Part shown: one piece after another, positions 12,801 through 25,000 of the stretch | Layout: each line of letters opens with the position of its first letter | How positions within the stretch are numbered: the first letter of the stretch is position 1 | Source of the DNA: Liolophura sinensis | Lineage: Eukaryota; Mollusca; Polyplacophora; Chitonida; Chitonidae | Assembly (NCBI RefSeq): GCF_032854445.1 | Contig: NC_088303.1 | Location: 25,957,265 to 26,021,264 of the forward strand | Length of the DNA: 64,000 nucleotides | Direction of reading: 5' to 3' | The notes under the pieces: generated by a model | Database searches by the model: none | What the model was told of the DNA's origin: nothing | Seen by the model: the letters and a program-made list of their open reading frames with translations, nothing else | Program-made: the position numbers and the translations under genes

Positions 12801-14240
12801 AGTGTATTATCATAATTGGAAAAAAAGGTATAGGGTATATGCGTTCCATGTACAATACACCTGAGAAGATATAGGAAATAGGGTGCCTATATGTATAACC
12901 GCACCAAATTACAGAATAGGCCTACCGGTATAAAGCCTATAGATCTCAGCCATGAAATAGTACCTGCATGGGATTTAGAACTGTCTGGAATTCTTGCATG
13001 TGTAGTTTCTATCCCGCGAGTAGTGTCCTTTGCAACAACACCTTTTAAATATTCCCGCCAGACCAAGACATTTTTCCTTCAAAAATGCTATAGTATTCTC
13101 TTAAAAATATCATTCGGACAGACAATCTGCAGACTGCTTTGCTCACACTATATAAGCCTATGAACTGTTAGCGTGAAACGTAATTAAGCTTGCGTCAAGC
13201 TGGCGCAATGGGAATGCCGAATTCTTTTAATCTTTAACAATGTATACGAGAACGGGAGGAAATCCAGTCCTGGCGGCAATTTCAGAGGTGTCGGTTAAAT
13301 ATTTATTTCTGTTCAGAAACCAACGAGCAGCTAGACTCACAACGCAAGGTCAAAGGGAGACAACTCTGTGAGTCTCGAACCTGTGACTTTTATCTCAATA
13401 AGCCCACTGAATATAAAGCCTTCTTGTCTGTTCTTGTATTCTCCAAGGCTAAGTTTTTAATATTGTTTCAAGGTGATTTAGAAGCAAATAACCGATGTAT
13501 AATAAGAGTTAACAGTTACATAGGCCTACTGTCAACATATAAGTCCATAAATAGTAGTTTAGCTATCCTGTTTAGATTGTGGGACTAGCCTATTTAAATG
13601 AACAGGTTTAATAAAAGAATTCAAAAAAAAAAAAAAATGTCAACAGGGGGACCAAAACTGTGTGTCAACCCAAATGCTGAAGGAAATTTAGTGAATATGG
13701 TCGAAAAGTTGCTGGAGTACAGAACAAAACACAACCAGTATACACTCTGACAGTCTGAGCAGCCAGTGTGGGTTCTTTTCCAAGTGTAATAACCAGTGTA
13801 CCCCTTTAACATCCTGCAGCTAAAAGCGGTGAAATACATCTGCTTAGTCTCATGCTCTGTTTTACCTGGTATTGCCAGAGTCAGAATCAAACACTGTGAG
13901 CACCTTTCAATATAACATGTACTGCAACAGCTTAACCCGTTTCTTACAGACATGTATTACCGGACTGGAAAACTTGGTTGGTTTGAGGATTCTCTATAAC
14001 TGTCTAAGTCACCTTGAATTTCAACTTGGAAATAAACCATCATTTAGTCAGTTACGGTATTTATTAAGCAACTTAGGACTTGTGTTATAAATTGCAAGTC
14101 CTTACAAAAGCCAAACTCAGAACAGGAATGAACTCAGATTGTGGGGTACCTTGTTCTGTAGTAAAGAATCAGTGTACAAATTTTAAACTTTCTAGAACAA
14201 CACATTTTATCTGTAGCTGTGGTTGAATAACCACATTGAA
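12801..14240. other. No gene recognised
   Basis: Left flank of the 89-bp array. Contains open frames of 90 codons (12891-13163 plus) and 110 codons (13621-13953 minus) with no recognisable domain or family similarity. Confidence 0.4.
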
Positions 14241-17200
14241 CTGCTCTGTAGGTGAAATCAGTGTGTCGTGTGAGGTAGATCATTGCTGGAGGTCACTTAC
14301 CTGCCAGCAGTATGGTATACACTTCGAACTTGCTCTGTAGGTGAAATCAGTGTGTCGTGTGAGGTAGTTCATTGCTGGAGGTCACTTACCTGCCAGTAGT
14401 ATGGTATACACTTTTTACTTGCTCTGTAGGTGAAATCAGTGTGTCGTGTGAGGTGGATCATTGCTGGAGGTCACTTACCTGCCAGTAGTATGGTATACAC
14501 TTTTTACTTGCTCTGTAGGTGAAATCAGTGTGTCATGTGAGGTAGTTCATTGCTGGAGGTCACTTACCTGCCAGTAGTATGGTATACACTTTTTACTTGC
14601 CCTGTAGTTGAAATCAGTGTGTCATGTGAGGTAGTTCATTGCTGGAGGTCACTTACCTGCCAGCAGTATGGTATACACTTCGAACTTGCTCTGTAGGTGA
14701 AATCAGTGTGTCGTGTGAGGTAGATCATTGCCGGAGGTCACTTACCTGCCAGCAGTATGGTATACACTTTTTACTTGCTCTGTAGGTGAAATCAGTGTGT
14801 TGTGTGAGGTAGTTCATTGCTGGAGGTCACTTACCTGCCAGCAGTATGGTATACACTTCGAGCTTGCTCTGTAGGTGAAATCAGTGTGTCGTGTGAGGTA
14901 GTTCATTGCTGGAGGTCACTTACCTGCCAGCAGTATGGTATACACTTCGAACTTGCTCTGTAGGTGAAATCAGTGTGTCGTGTGAGGTAGATCATTGCTG
15001 GAGGTCACTTACCTGCCAGCAGTATGGTATACACTTTTTACTTGCTCTGTAGGTGAAATCAGTGTGTTGTGTGAGGTAGTTCATTGCTGGAGGTCACTTA
15101 CCTGCCAGCAGTATGGTATACACTTCGAACTTGCTCTGTAGGTGAAATCAGTGTGTCGTGTGAGGTAGTTCATTGCTGGAGGTCACTTACCTTCCAGCAG
15201 TATGGTATACACTTCGAACTTGTTCTGTAGGTGAAATCAGTGTGTCGTGTGAGGTAGATCATTGCTGGAGGTCACTTACCTGCCAGCAGTATGGTATACA
15301 CTTTTTACTTGCTCTGTAGTTGAAATCAGGGTGTCATGTGAGGTAGTTCATTGCTGGAGGTCACTTACCTGCCAGTAGTATGGTATACACTTTTTACTTG
15401 CTCTGTAGTTGAAATCAGGGTGTCATGTGAGGTAGTTCATTGCTGGAGGTCACTTACCTGCCAGCAGTATGGTATACACTTCGAACTTGCTCTGTAGATG
15501 AAATCAGTGTGTCGTGTGAGGTTGTTCATTGCTGGAGGTCACTTACCTGCCAGCAGTATGGTATACACTTCGAACTTGCTCTGTAGGTGAAATCAGTGTG
15601 TCGTGTGAGGTAGATCATTGCTGGAGGTCACTTACCTGCCAGCAGTATGGTATACACTTTTTACTTGCTCTGTCGGTGAAATCAGTGTGTCGTGTGAGGT
15701 AGATCATTGCTGGAGGTCACTTACCTGCCAGCAGTATGGTATACACTTTTTACTTGCTCTGTAGTTGAAATCAGGGTGTCATGTGAGATAGTTCATTGCT
15801 GGAGGTCACTTACCTGCCAGCAGTATGGTATACACTTTTTACTTGCTCTGTAGTTGAAATCAGGGTGTCATGTGAGGTAGTTCATTGCTGGAGGTCACTT
15901 ACCTGCCAGTAATATGGTATACACTTCGAACTTGCTCTGTAGGTGAAATCAGGGTGTCGTGTGAGGTAGATCATTGCTGGAGGTCACTTACCTGCCAGCA
16001 GTATGGTATACACTTCGAACTTGCTCTGTAGGTGAAATCAGTGTGTCGTGTGAGGTAGATCATTGCTGGAGGTCACTTACCTGCCAGTAGTATGGTATAC
16101 ACTTTTTACTTGCTCTGTAGTTGAAATCAGGGTGTCATGTGAGGTAGTTCATTGCTGGAGGTCACTTACCTGTCAGTAATATGGTATACACTTCGAACTT
16201 GCTCTGTAGGTGAAATCAGGGTGTCGTGTGAGGTAGATCATTGCTGGAGGTCACTTACCTGCCAGTAATATGGTATACACTTCGAACTTGCTCTGTAGGT
16301 GAAATCAGTGTGTCGTGTGAGGTGGATCATTGCTGGAGGTCACTTACCTGCCAGTAGTATGGTATACACTTTTTACTTGCTCTGTAGGTGAAATCAGTCT
16401 GTCATGTGAGGTAGTTCATTGCTGGAGGTCACTTACCTGCCAGTAGTATGGTATACACTTTTTACTTGCCCTGTAGTTGAAATCAGTGTGTCATGTGAGG
16501 TAGTTCATTGCTGGAGGTCACTTACCTGCCAACAGTATGGTATATACTTCGAACTTGCTCTGTAGGTGAAATCAGTGTGTCGTGTGAGGTAGATCATTGC
16601 CGGAGGTCACTTACCTGCCAGCAGTATGGTATACACTTTTTACTTGCTCTGTAGGTGAAATCAGTGTGTCGTGTGAGGTAGTTCATTGCTGGAGGTCACT
16701 TACCTGCCAGCAGTATGGTATACACTTCGAGCTTGCTCTGTAGGTGAAATCAGTGTGTCGTGTGAGGTAGTTCATTGCTGGAGGTCACTTACCTGCCAGC
16801 AGTATGGTATACACTTCGAACTTGCTCTGTAGGTGAAATCAGTGTGTCGTGTGAGGTAGATCATTGCTGGAGGTCACTTACCTGCCAGCAGTATGGTATA
16901 CACTTTTTACTTGCTCTGTAGGTGAAATCAGTGTGTTGTGTGAGGTAGTTCATTGCTGGAGGTCACTTACCTGCCAGCAGTATGGTATACACTTCGAACT
17001 TGCTCTGTAGGTGAAATCAGTGTGTCGTGTGAGGTAGTTCATTGCTGGAGGTCACTTACCTGCCAGCAGTATGGTATACACTTCGAACTTGTTCTGTAGG
17101 TGAAATCAGTGTGTCGTGTGAGGTAGATCATTGCTGGAGGTCACTTACCTGCCAGCAGTATGGTATACACTTTTTACTTGCTCTGTAGTTGAAATCAGGG

Positions 17201-19890
17201 TGTCATGTGAGGTAGTTCATTGCTGGAGGTCACTTACCTGCCAGTAGTATGGTATACACTTTTTACTTGCTCTGTAGTTGAAATCAGGGTGTCATGTGAG
17301 GTAGTTCATTGCTGGAGGTCACTTACCTGCCAGCAGTATGGTATACACTTCGAACTTGCTCTGTAGATGAAATCAGTGTGTCGTGTGAGGTTGTTCATTG
17401 CTGGAGGTCACTTACCTGCCAGCAGTATGGTATACACTTCGAACTTGCTCTGTAGGTGAAATCAGTGTGTCGTGTGAGGTAGATCATTGCTGGAGGTCAC
17501 TTACCTGCCAGCAGTATGGTATACACTTTTTACTTGCTCTGTAGGTGAAATCAGTGTGTCGTGTGAGGTAGATCATTGCTGGAGGTCACTTACCTGTCAG
17601 TAATATGGTATACACTTCGAACTTGCTCTGTAGGTGAAATCAGGGTGTCGTGTGAGGTAGATCATTGCTGGAGGTCACTTACCTGCCAGTAATATGGTAT
17701 ACACTTCGAACTTGCTCTGTAGGTGAAATCAGTGTGTCGTGTGAGGTGGATCATTGCTGGAGGTCACTTACCTGCCAGTAGTATGGTATACACTTTTTAC
17801 TTGCTCTGTAGGTGAAATCAGTCTGTCATGTGAGGTAGTTCATTGCTGGAGGTCACTTACCTGCCAGTAGTATGGTATACACTTTTTACTTGCCCTGTAG
17901 TTGAAATCAGTGTGTCATGTGAGGTAGTTCATTGCTGGAGGTCACTTACCTGCCAGCAGTATGGTATATACTTCGAACTTGCTCTGTAGGTGAAATCAGT
18001 GTGTCGTGTGAGGTAGATCATTGCCGGAGGTCACTTACCTGCCAGCAGTATGGTATACACTTTTTACTTGCTCTGTAGGTGAAATCAGTGTGTTGTGTGA
18101 GGTAGTTCATTGCTGGAGGTCACTTACCTGCCAGCAGTATGGTATACACTTCGAACTTGCTCTGTAGGTGAAATCAGTGTGTCGTGTGAGGTAGTTCATT
18201 GCTGGAGGTCACTTACCTGCCAGCAGTATGGTATACACTTCGAACTTGTTCTGTAGGTGAAATCAGTGTGTCGTGTGAGGTAGATCATTGCTGGAGGTCA
18301 CTTACCTGCCAGCAGTATGGTATACACTTTTTACTTGCTCTGTAGTTGAAATCAGGGTGTCATGTGAGGTAGTTCATTGCTGGAGGTCACTTACCTGCCA
18401 GTAGTATGGTATACACTTTTTACTTGCTCTGTAGTTGAAATCAGGGTGTCATGTGAGGTAGTTCATTGCTGGAGGTCACTTACCTGCCAGCAGTATGGTA
18501 TACACTTCGAACTTGCTCTGTAGATGAAATCAGTGTGTCGTGTGAGGTTGTTCATTGCTGGAGGTCACTTACCTGCCAGCAGTATGGTATACACTTCGAA
18601 CTTGCTCTGTAGGTGAAATCAGTGTGTCGTGTGAGGTAGATCATTGCTGGAGGTCACTTACCTGCCAGCAGTATGGTATACACTTTTTACTTGCTCTGTA
18701 GGTGAAATCAGTGTGTCGTGTGAGGTAGATCATTGCTGGAGGTCACTTACCTGCCAGCAGTATGGTATACACTTTTTACTTGCTCTGTAGTTGAAATCAG
18801 GGTGTCATGTGAGGTAGTTCATTGCTGGAGGTCACTTACCTGCCAGCAGTATGGTATACACTTTTTACTTGCTCTGTAGTTGAAATCAGGGTGTCATGTG
18901 AGGTAGTTCATTGCTGGAGGTCACTTGCCTGCCAGTAATATGGTATACACTTCGAACTTGCTCTGTAGGTGAAATCAGGGTGTCGTGTGAGGTAGTTCAT
19001 TGCTGGAGGTCACTTACCTGCCAGCAGTATGGTATACACTTCGAACTTGCTCTGTAGGTGAAATCAGTGTGTCGTGTGAGGTAGATCATTGCTGGAGGTC
19101 ACTTACCTGCCAGCAGTATGGTATACACTTCAAACTTGCTCTGTAGGTGAAATCAGTGTGTTGTGTGAGGTAGATCATTGCTGGAGGTCACTTACCTGCC
19201 AGTAATATGGTATACACTTCGAACTTGCTCTGTAGGTGAAATCAGGGTGTCGTGTGAGGTAGATCATTGCTGGAGGTCACTTACCTGCCAGCAGTATGGT
19301 ATACACTTCAAACTTGCTCTGTAGGTGAAATCAGTGTGTTGTGTGAGGTAGATCATTGCTGGAGGTCACTTACCTGCCAGCAGTATGGTATACACTTCGA
19401 ACTTGCTCTGTAGGTGAAATCAGTGTGTCGTGTGAGGTAGATCATTGCTGGAGGTCACTTACCTGCCAGCAGTATGGTATACACTTTTTACTTGCTCTGT
19501 AGGTGAAATCAGTGTGTTGTGTGAGGTAGTTCATTGCTGGAGGTCACTTACCTGCCAGCAGTATGGCATACACTTCGAACTTGCTCTGTAGGTGAAATCA
19601 GTGTGTCGTGTGAGGTAGATCATTGCTGGAGGTCACTTACCTGCCAGCAGTATGGTATACACTTTTTACTTGCTCTGTAGTTGAAATCAGGGTGTCGTGT
19701 GAGGCAGTTCATTGCTGGAGGTCACTTACCTGCCAGCAGTATGGTATACACTTCGAACTTGCTCTGTAGGTGAAATCAGTGTGTCGTGTGAGGTAGATCA
19801 TTGCTGGAGGTCACTTACCTGCCAGTAGTATGGTATACACTTCGAACTTGCTCTGTAGGTGAAATCAGTGTGTCGTGTGAGGTGGTTCAT
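14241..19890. repeat. Large minisatellite, 89-bp unit, about 63 copies
   Basis: The word 'tgctctgtaggtgaaatc' recurs every 89 bp (14242, 14331, ...) to about 19870. Units are very similar and fall into variants: cgaac or tttta before ttgctctg, agatcatt or agttcatt, and gtgtgtcg or gggtgtca. Variant order is itself duplicated (marker spacings 1869, 1424 and 1157 bp = 21, 16 and 13 units). On the minus strand nearly every unit holds a pyrimidine-containing acceptor-like tract ending cctacag. A 34-nt segment follows, then a perfect donor CAG|GTAAGT. The array lies 1.8 kb downstream of the DDX19 stop codon. Degenerate edges at 14241 and 19890 mark the limits. Confidence 0.95.
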
Positions 19891-21735
19891 TGGTGTAGGT
19901 CACTTATGTGGGTTAGTTGATCAGTTACTTGACAAAGCCTGTTGGTGGAGTCAGGTGGACTTTAGACATTGCAGTTTACCTATAAAAACTTACTTCCACA
20001 AAAAAAAGAACCGCTGTCAGTTATAAATCAGGTCGCAGTATAACTATTTCACACTTTAGAATCCTTTTAACACTATAAATAGTACATGTAATAGTTTGAT
20101 ATTTACTGAAAGGTGATAATTAAGGCAGTTTTTTGGTGAAGGCAGAAAAGTTTATTTCTTTTGCGAAAAAATCTGCAGTATAGCCTCTTGAAGTCAAAAA
20201 ACTTATTCACTGGCATACCAAAGGTTCATACAGGGGCATACGTGTAAAAACCATACAACTTTTATAAGTCATATGAGCATAATGCTGGTCGCCATCGCAT
20301 ACGTGAAATATTCTTGAGTGTGACCTAAAACAAGAATCAACAAATAAATATCAGTCATATACACGTAAACTGCCCTGCCTAATCAGAATAAAAAGCTCCA
20401 GTGAGTGACACGTCCTGCCTTGTAATTCAGCCATGAACCAGTCATATAGCCTGCCTCTGTCTACAACCAGTATCCATCATGTACACAACCAGTATCCATC
20501 ATGTACACAACCTGTATTTATATTCAGTGACTTAACTTAACAACCAGCCTGAGCATGGCCATGCTGAATTACATAGTATTACTCGCTTTGAAAGGTTTTG
20601 GTGAAATATACAACATCAAGGTATAATTGTTGTTATGGAATAACCAAAGTGCAAAGGTAATTAAAGGGAGATAGCTGAGTTCAGATACTTGGTATGAACA
20701 CGCTGGAAACACGTGAAGCTTATACACAGTATATTTACAAGTTTGAAAGGCTAAAGCGACATGGTTTCATTATTATTGACATAATGAAAAAACAAGCTGA
20801 CAAATGATTGTGTAATATAAAAAACAATTTCGGAGACACATTTGCACAAAAATCAATATAGTTTAAAATAATAGCATGTTCTCACATATACATTCAAGGT
20901 CACACTTCTCACCAATTAGTTTCAACTTTAAAAATGGCAAAATTAAATTTTCACATCACTTTGTTCTGCAGAGATGTGACATGTTTCTGCACAACTGTTC
21001 AGGTATTAATGTCATCTAGCCTCAATATTTCAGTTAACATATGTCTTAGATGACAGTTTTGTTTTCTTCCTGCCAGATGAATCCACAGAGGCACACCTTC
21101 ATCGTCTATCCACGCAGAGGCTTCCCAAATGTTTAAATATCCTAAAATGACTGGAATAAGTATTGCGTAAAAATTACATGGGTTATATAATCAAATGCAG
21201 CTGTGTCTCTTCACAGTGTCTGCAGATCCCTGGTGATAGTTTTTCTGAATACCTTTGATATTTTCCTGTTTCTGCGTGGACATAGCTGCATGTCCAGGCC
21301 CTCATTTTCACCACTCGTTCTATTTGGATGCATAAAGGTAACACTGAAATCCAACCCATGAATTTGTCAAGGTCAGCCGACCTAAACATTTTAAAAAATG
21401 GTGTAACACAATGCCCTACACACAGGACATACAACAGTTGAGCCCGTCCTCCCCAATTATTCTGACAATGTCCTAAGAAAAGTCCTGAAATGTTCCTATC
21501 TTTGTCACCCGCTAAATTTATACAGGCGCCAAAGTCTCTTCTCCGCGGGTAAGAATGATAACTGTGCCTTCTGTGTGCCCTATGGTCTGCCATTCATCCA
21601 GACTTGCTGCACCAAATGTCCACCACAAGCCACAGAGTATCACCATGTGGATTAGTTAGAACAGCTCAAATGGATTTTTCACATCACATCACAGCTTCTT
21701 CCCTTCCTCTCTAAGCTGCTGAGGCTGTCATCTTC
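19891..21735 (-). other. 3' flank and probable 3'UTR of DDX19
   Basis: Follows the DDX19 stop codon on the minus strand. A minus-strand AATAAA at 20156-20151 is one candidate poly(A) signal, but the true end is not determinable here. A family A SINE tail fragment lies at about 20277-20350 (plus). A 136-codon minus-strand ORF (21183-21593) has no recognisable similarity and is probably chance within UTR sequence. Confidence 0.4.
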
Positions 21736-21797
21736 TCAAGTGCTTAGCTTTTCAATTTCATCCATGTCGTCAGCATTTAGCGGTTCAATTGTTCTGC
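21736..21797 (-). CDS. DDX19: DDX19 coding exon 11 (last)
   Basis: Encodes the conserved acidic C-terminal end ([11 protein letters not shown]) and the TGA at 21738-21736. Too short to stand out as an ORF. Found by matching the expected family C terminus and the splice phase. Confidence 0.88.
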
Positions 21798-21990
21798 CTG
21801 CAAACAGAGGAGTTTGTAACAATAATTAAACAATAAGGTGTCTTTAGCACATCCTTGTGACACAGAATACAGGTACAGGATATTCCACTTACACATGAAA
21901 TCCCCGTCAAATGACATTTACTAGAATATTATTTTCATTTATTTTTTTTGGAAAACTGCTTTGTCATGTTTTTAGCTTTAATGTACTTAA

Positions 21991-22021
<31 letters not shown>

Positions 22022-25000
22022 GCATGAAATTCTTTTTGGTGGTTTGCTCCTTTGTATGACCTGAACCATCTCCTACATGTTTCTAGATGGCCTGTTTTTT
22101 GATGGAAATCCTTTTGATGTTTTGCTACTCTGCATGACCTGTAGCCTGTGCATGTTTTTATATTGTATGTATGTACGTCTATCAACTGTTTTTTTTTTGT
22201 AGCATTGTCACCCTTGTAGCTGTCTAGTTTTGGCGTGAATCATCCTAATTAATGGAACATCAATAAAATATCTGTCTGTCAGTCTGTCTTGAAAGCATGG
22301 CACAATTCACATAATTTATGCCAAAGTAAGCCAAAGCAATAAATTAGCCGCTGATCAATTAATCTGTTTTTTATGTAATAAATTACAAATAATATTCACA
22401 CTGAAACACCGAACAGCTGGATTACCGAACAGAAAACGAGCAAGGTTAGGGTAAACACACTGGGTATTACAAACCAAAAACATTTATTCAATTCAAACTC
22501 TGTGCAAAAAAGTGACTCAATCTGCCACAGTACTTGTAACAGTAAACGTATGAAGGCATTGGGCTTCACCACATAGCAACGTAAGTAGAGATGAACAGGG
22601 ACCTAGTTACCAAAATGTTTTTCTATCTCCTTCATCACTTGCATGGAGCGATGTCCATCAACCATGTTTATGGCAAGTCCGTTTTTGCCAAACCTTCCAG
22701 TTCGTCCAATACGATGCAGGTAGGTCTCACAATCTGGTCTGTGGTCATATGTCACAGGCAGGTCAAAGTTCACCACCACCGTTACCTGCTCCACATCAAT
22801 CCCTGAAATACAGCACATGCTAATTAACCACACTATTCACCTAATTATATACTCTAATTATAGCTGTACTATGTTGGGTATAAACCCTAATAGTGCTCAG
22901 CATACACCCTGGTAGTGCTAGGCATACACCTTGGCATTAGCTGGCATACATCCGCCAATGCTGGGCATACCGACTGAAAGTAGAATCTGTCACCATTAAC
23001 AAAAACAATTCACAAAGCAGTGCTGGGCATAAACCCTGGCAGTGCTCAGTACATGTGGGATGGGCATGCGTCTTGGTAGTGCTAGGCATACATCCTGACA
23101 ATGTTGTGCATACACCCTTTTAGTTATGGCCAAATACCTTAGCATTAACAGGCATACACCCGCCAATGCTGTGCATACACCCTTGTAGTTCTGGGCAAAT
23201 ACCTTCACAGTAACAGGTACACACCCGCCAATGCTAGGTATGTGTCTTGGTAGTGCTAGGCATACATCCTGACAATGCTGTGCATACACCCTGGTAGTTC
23301 TGGGCAAATACCTTAGCCTTAACAGGCATACACTCACCAATGCTGGGCATGTGTCTTGGTAGTGCTAGGCATACATCCTGACAATGCTCTGCATACATCC
23401 TTGTAGTTATGGCCAAATACCTTAGCATTAACAGGCATACGCCAATGCTGGGCATACAGAATGAAAGTAGAATTTGTCACCATTAACCACAACAATTCAC
23501 AAAGCTAATCGTGTGAGCTGAGTTGAGTTGAGCAGAGCTGTTACCTCTAGCTGAGACGTTGGTTGTGATGAGAACCTTCTCCTTGCCATCTCTAAAGCGA
23601 TTTATAATGGCTGCTCTCATCTCTATCGTCAACTCGCCGGTTAACAAACCAACAGCGTGGCCTTCTCTGGTCATCTGTTCAGCCAACCATGAAGCTGTTT
23701 TTCTCGTCTGTAACATGAGATATATCGGTATACATAAACACTGTACCTGAGCTAACATTCTGCACCTGTGGATGGTTGTGGCTCTGCCACTATAATGCTA
23801 GCTGTCGCCATATAAGTGAAATATAATTTAGGACTGCAAAAACTACAGTCAAATAAATAAATTAATAACACGTGACTTAGTTAAAACAATGTGTCGTATC
23901 ACAGTTGTGTCATCATTAGATCAGGAAAATGTAACAATTTAGGGTAGCAATAGGGAAAGGGAAAACTTTGAAAACAACAAAAAAGAACTGAAATCTTTGA
24001 AAGTTAAAGAACTTACATGACAGAAAATCATGCTCTGACCAATGGAAATTGTGCCATAAATATTTGAGAGGGCTTTAAATTTTTCCTCAGGGCTAGTGCA
24101 CTCAATGTAAAACTGTTTGATGTTGTCAAGACTTTCTTCTTCTCGGCGTAGTCGGATCTTGACAGGGTTTGGCACCACGGCCTGAGCAAATTTCATCACC
24201 TCCGCATCATACGTGGCAGAAAACAAAAGCATCTGACAGTCCTTCCGTAAATTTCTGAAACAAAGAAACATTTACATTTGAAAAGCACAATGCCAAAACA
24301 CTGTTCTACATTTGCTCTGATTTCTTCAACTTACAACATAGCTTGAAACTACACAAAACTAGGGAAACAATAAACCTATATCTTTTACACAATACACCAA
24401 ATATTAAAAAATGTTTTGTCTGTATATAGAAGGAAATCCATTTATTTTTTGGACAATCAATATGTGTCCTCAGCAGCTAACTTGCAAATGGAAGTCAGCA
24501 GTGACTTGCTTTAGCTTGAAAACATTGTGGCGCATTAGTGAGGGTGGGACATGCATAGTAATACCCAAGCAAAGCCTAGTACTTTACCAGAGTGTTATAA
24601 AGCCCCAGATTCGCAAGCTGGCGGTATCTAAACACAATCCCATTGGATAATATGCAAAGCTTCAGCTTTGGTATGCTCCGTATCTTCAGTGATTATGACT
24701 CAAAACTGGAAGTTTGATACCCTAAGTCTTCTAATTTTTAGGACAGATATTATTAGTATTGAAAGCAGAATATTACATTTCTTTACCTGCTTTCTGGAAA
24801 AGTAAAGATATGAGTATGTTGTTCATTAGATGGTCTAACTATGGGAGAAAAAAGAAACTTAATATTCCTGCTACAATTACATAAGTATTAGTTAAAATGA
24901 GCAGGCCAGGTGTCCAAAAATTAGAAGAAATAAGGTAGTTCTCGTTGGAAAGCAAAACACATGTCCCAGCTCATGGCAAGCACTGTATTTTGCCTAAACT

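Noticed and set aside
13621..13953. 110-codon minus-strand ORF
   Set aside because: Ends in a poly-A/T run and resembles no family I know.
14241..19890. CRISPR-like repeat array
   Set aside because: Units are directly tandem without unique spacers, and the window is clearly eukaryotic.
21183..21593. 136-codon minus-strand ORF
   Set aside because: Lies in the DDX19 3' flank, shows no recognisable motif and has no splice or start context that marks it as a gene. Probably chance.
22603..22833. Start and stop of the open frame around DDX19 exon 10 as the true protein ends
   Set aside because: The apparent Met lies in the intron and the apparent stop is created by reading through the donor. The spliced frame continues to 21736.
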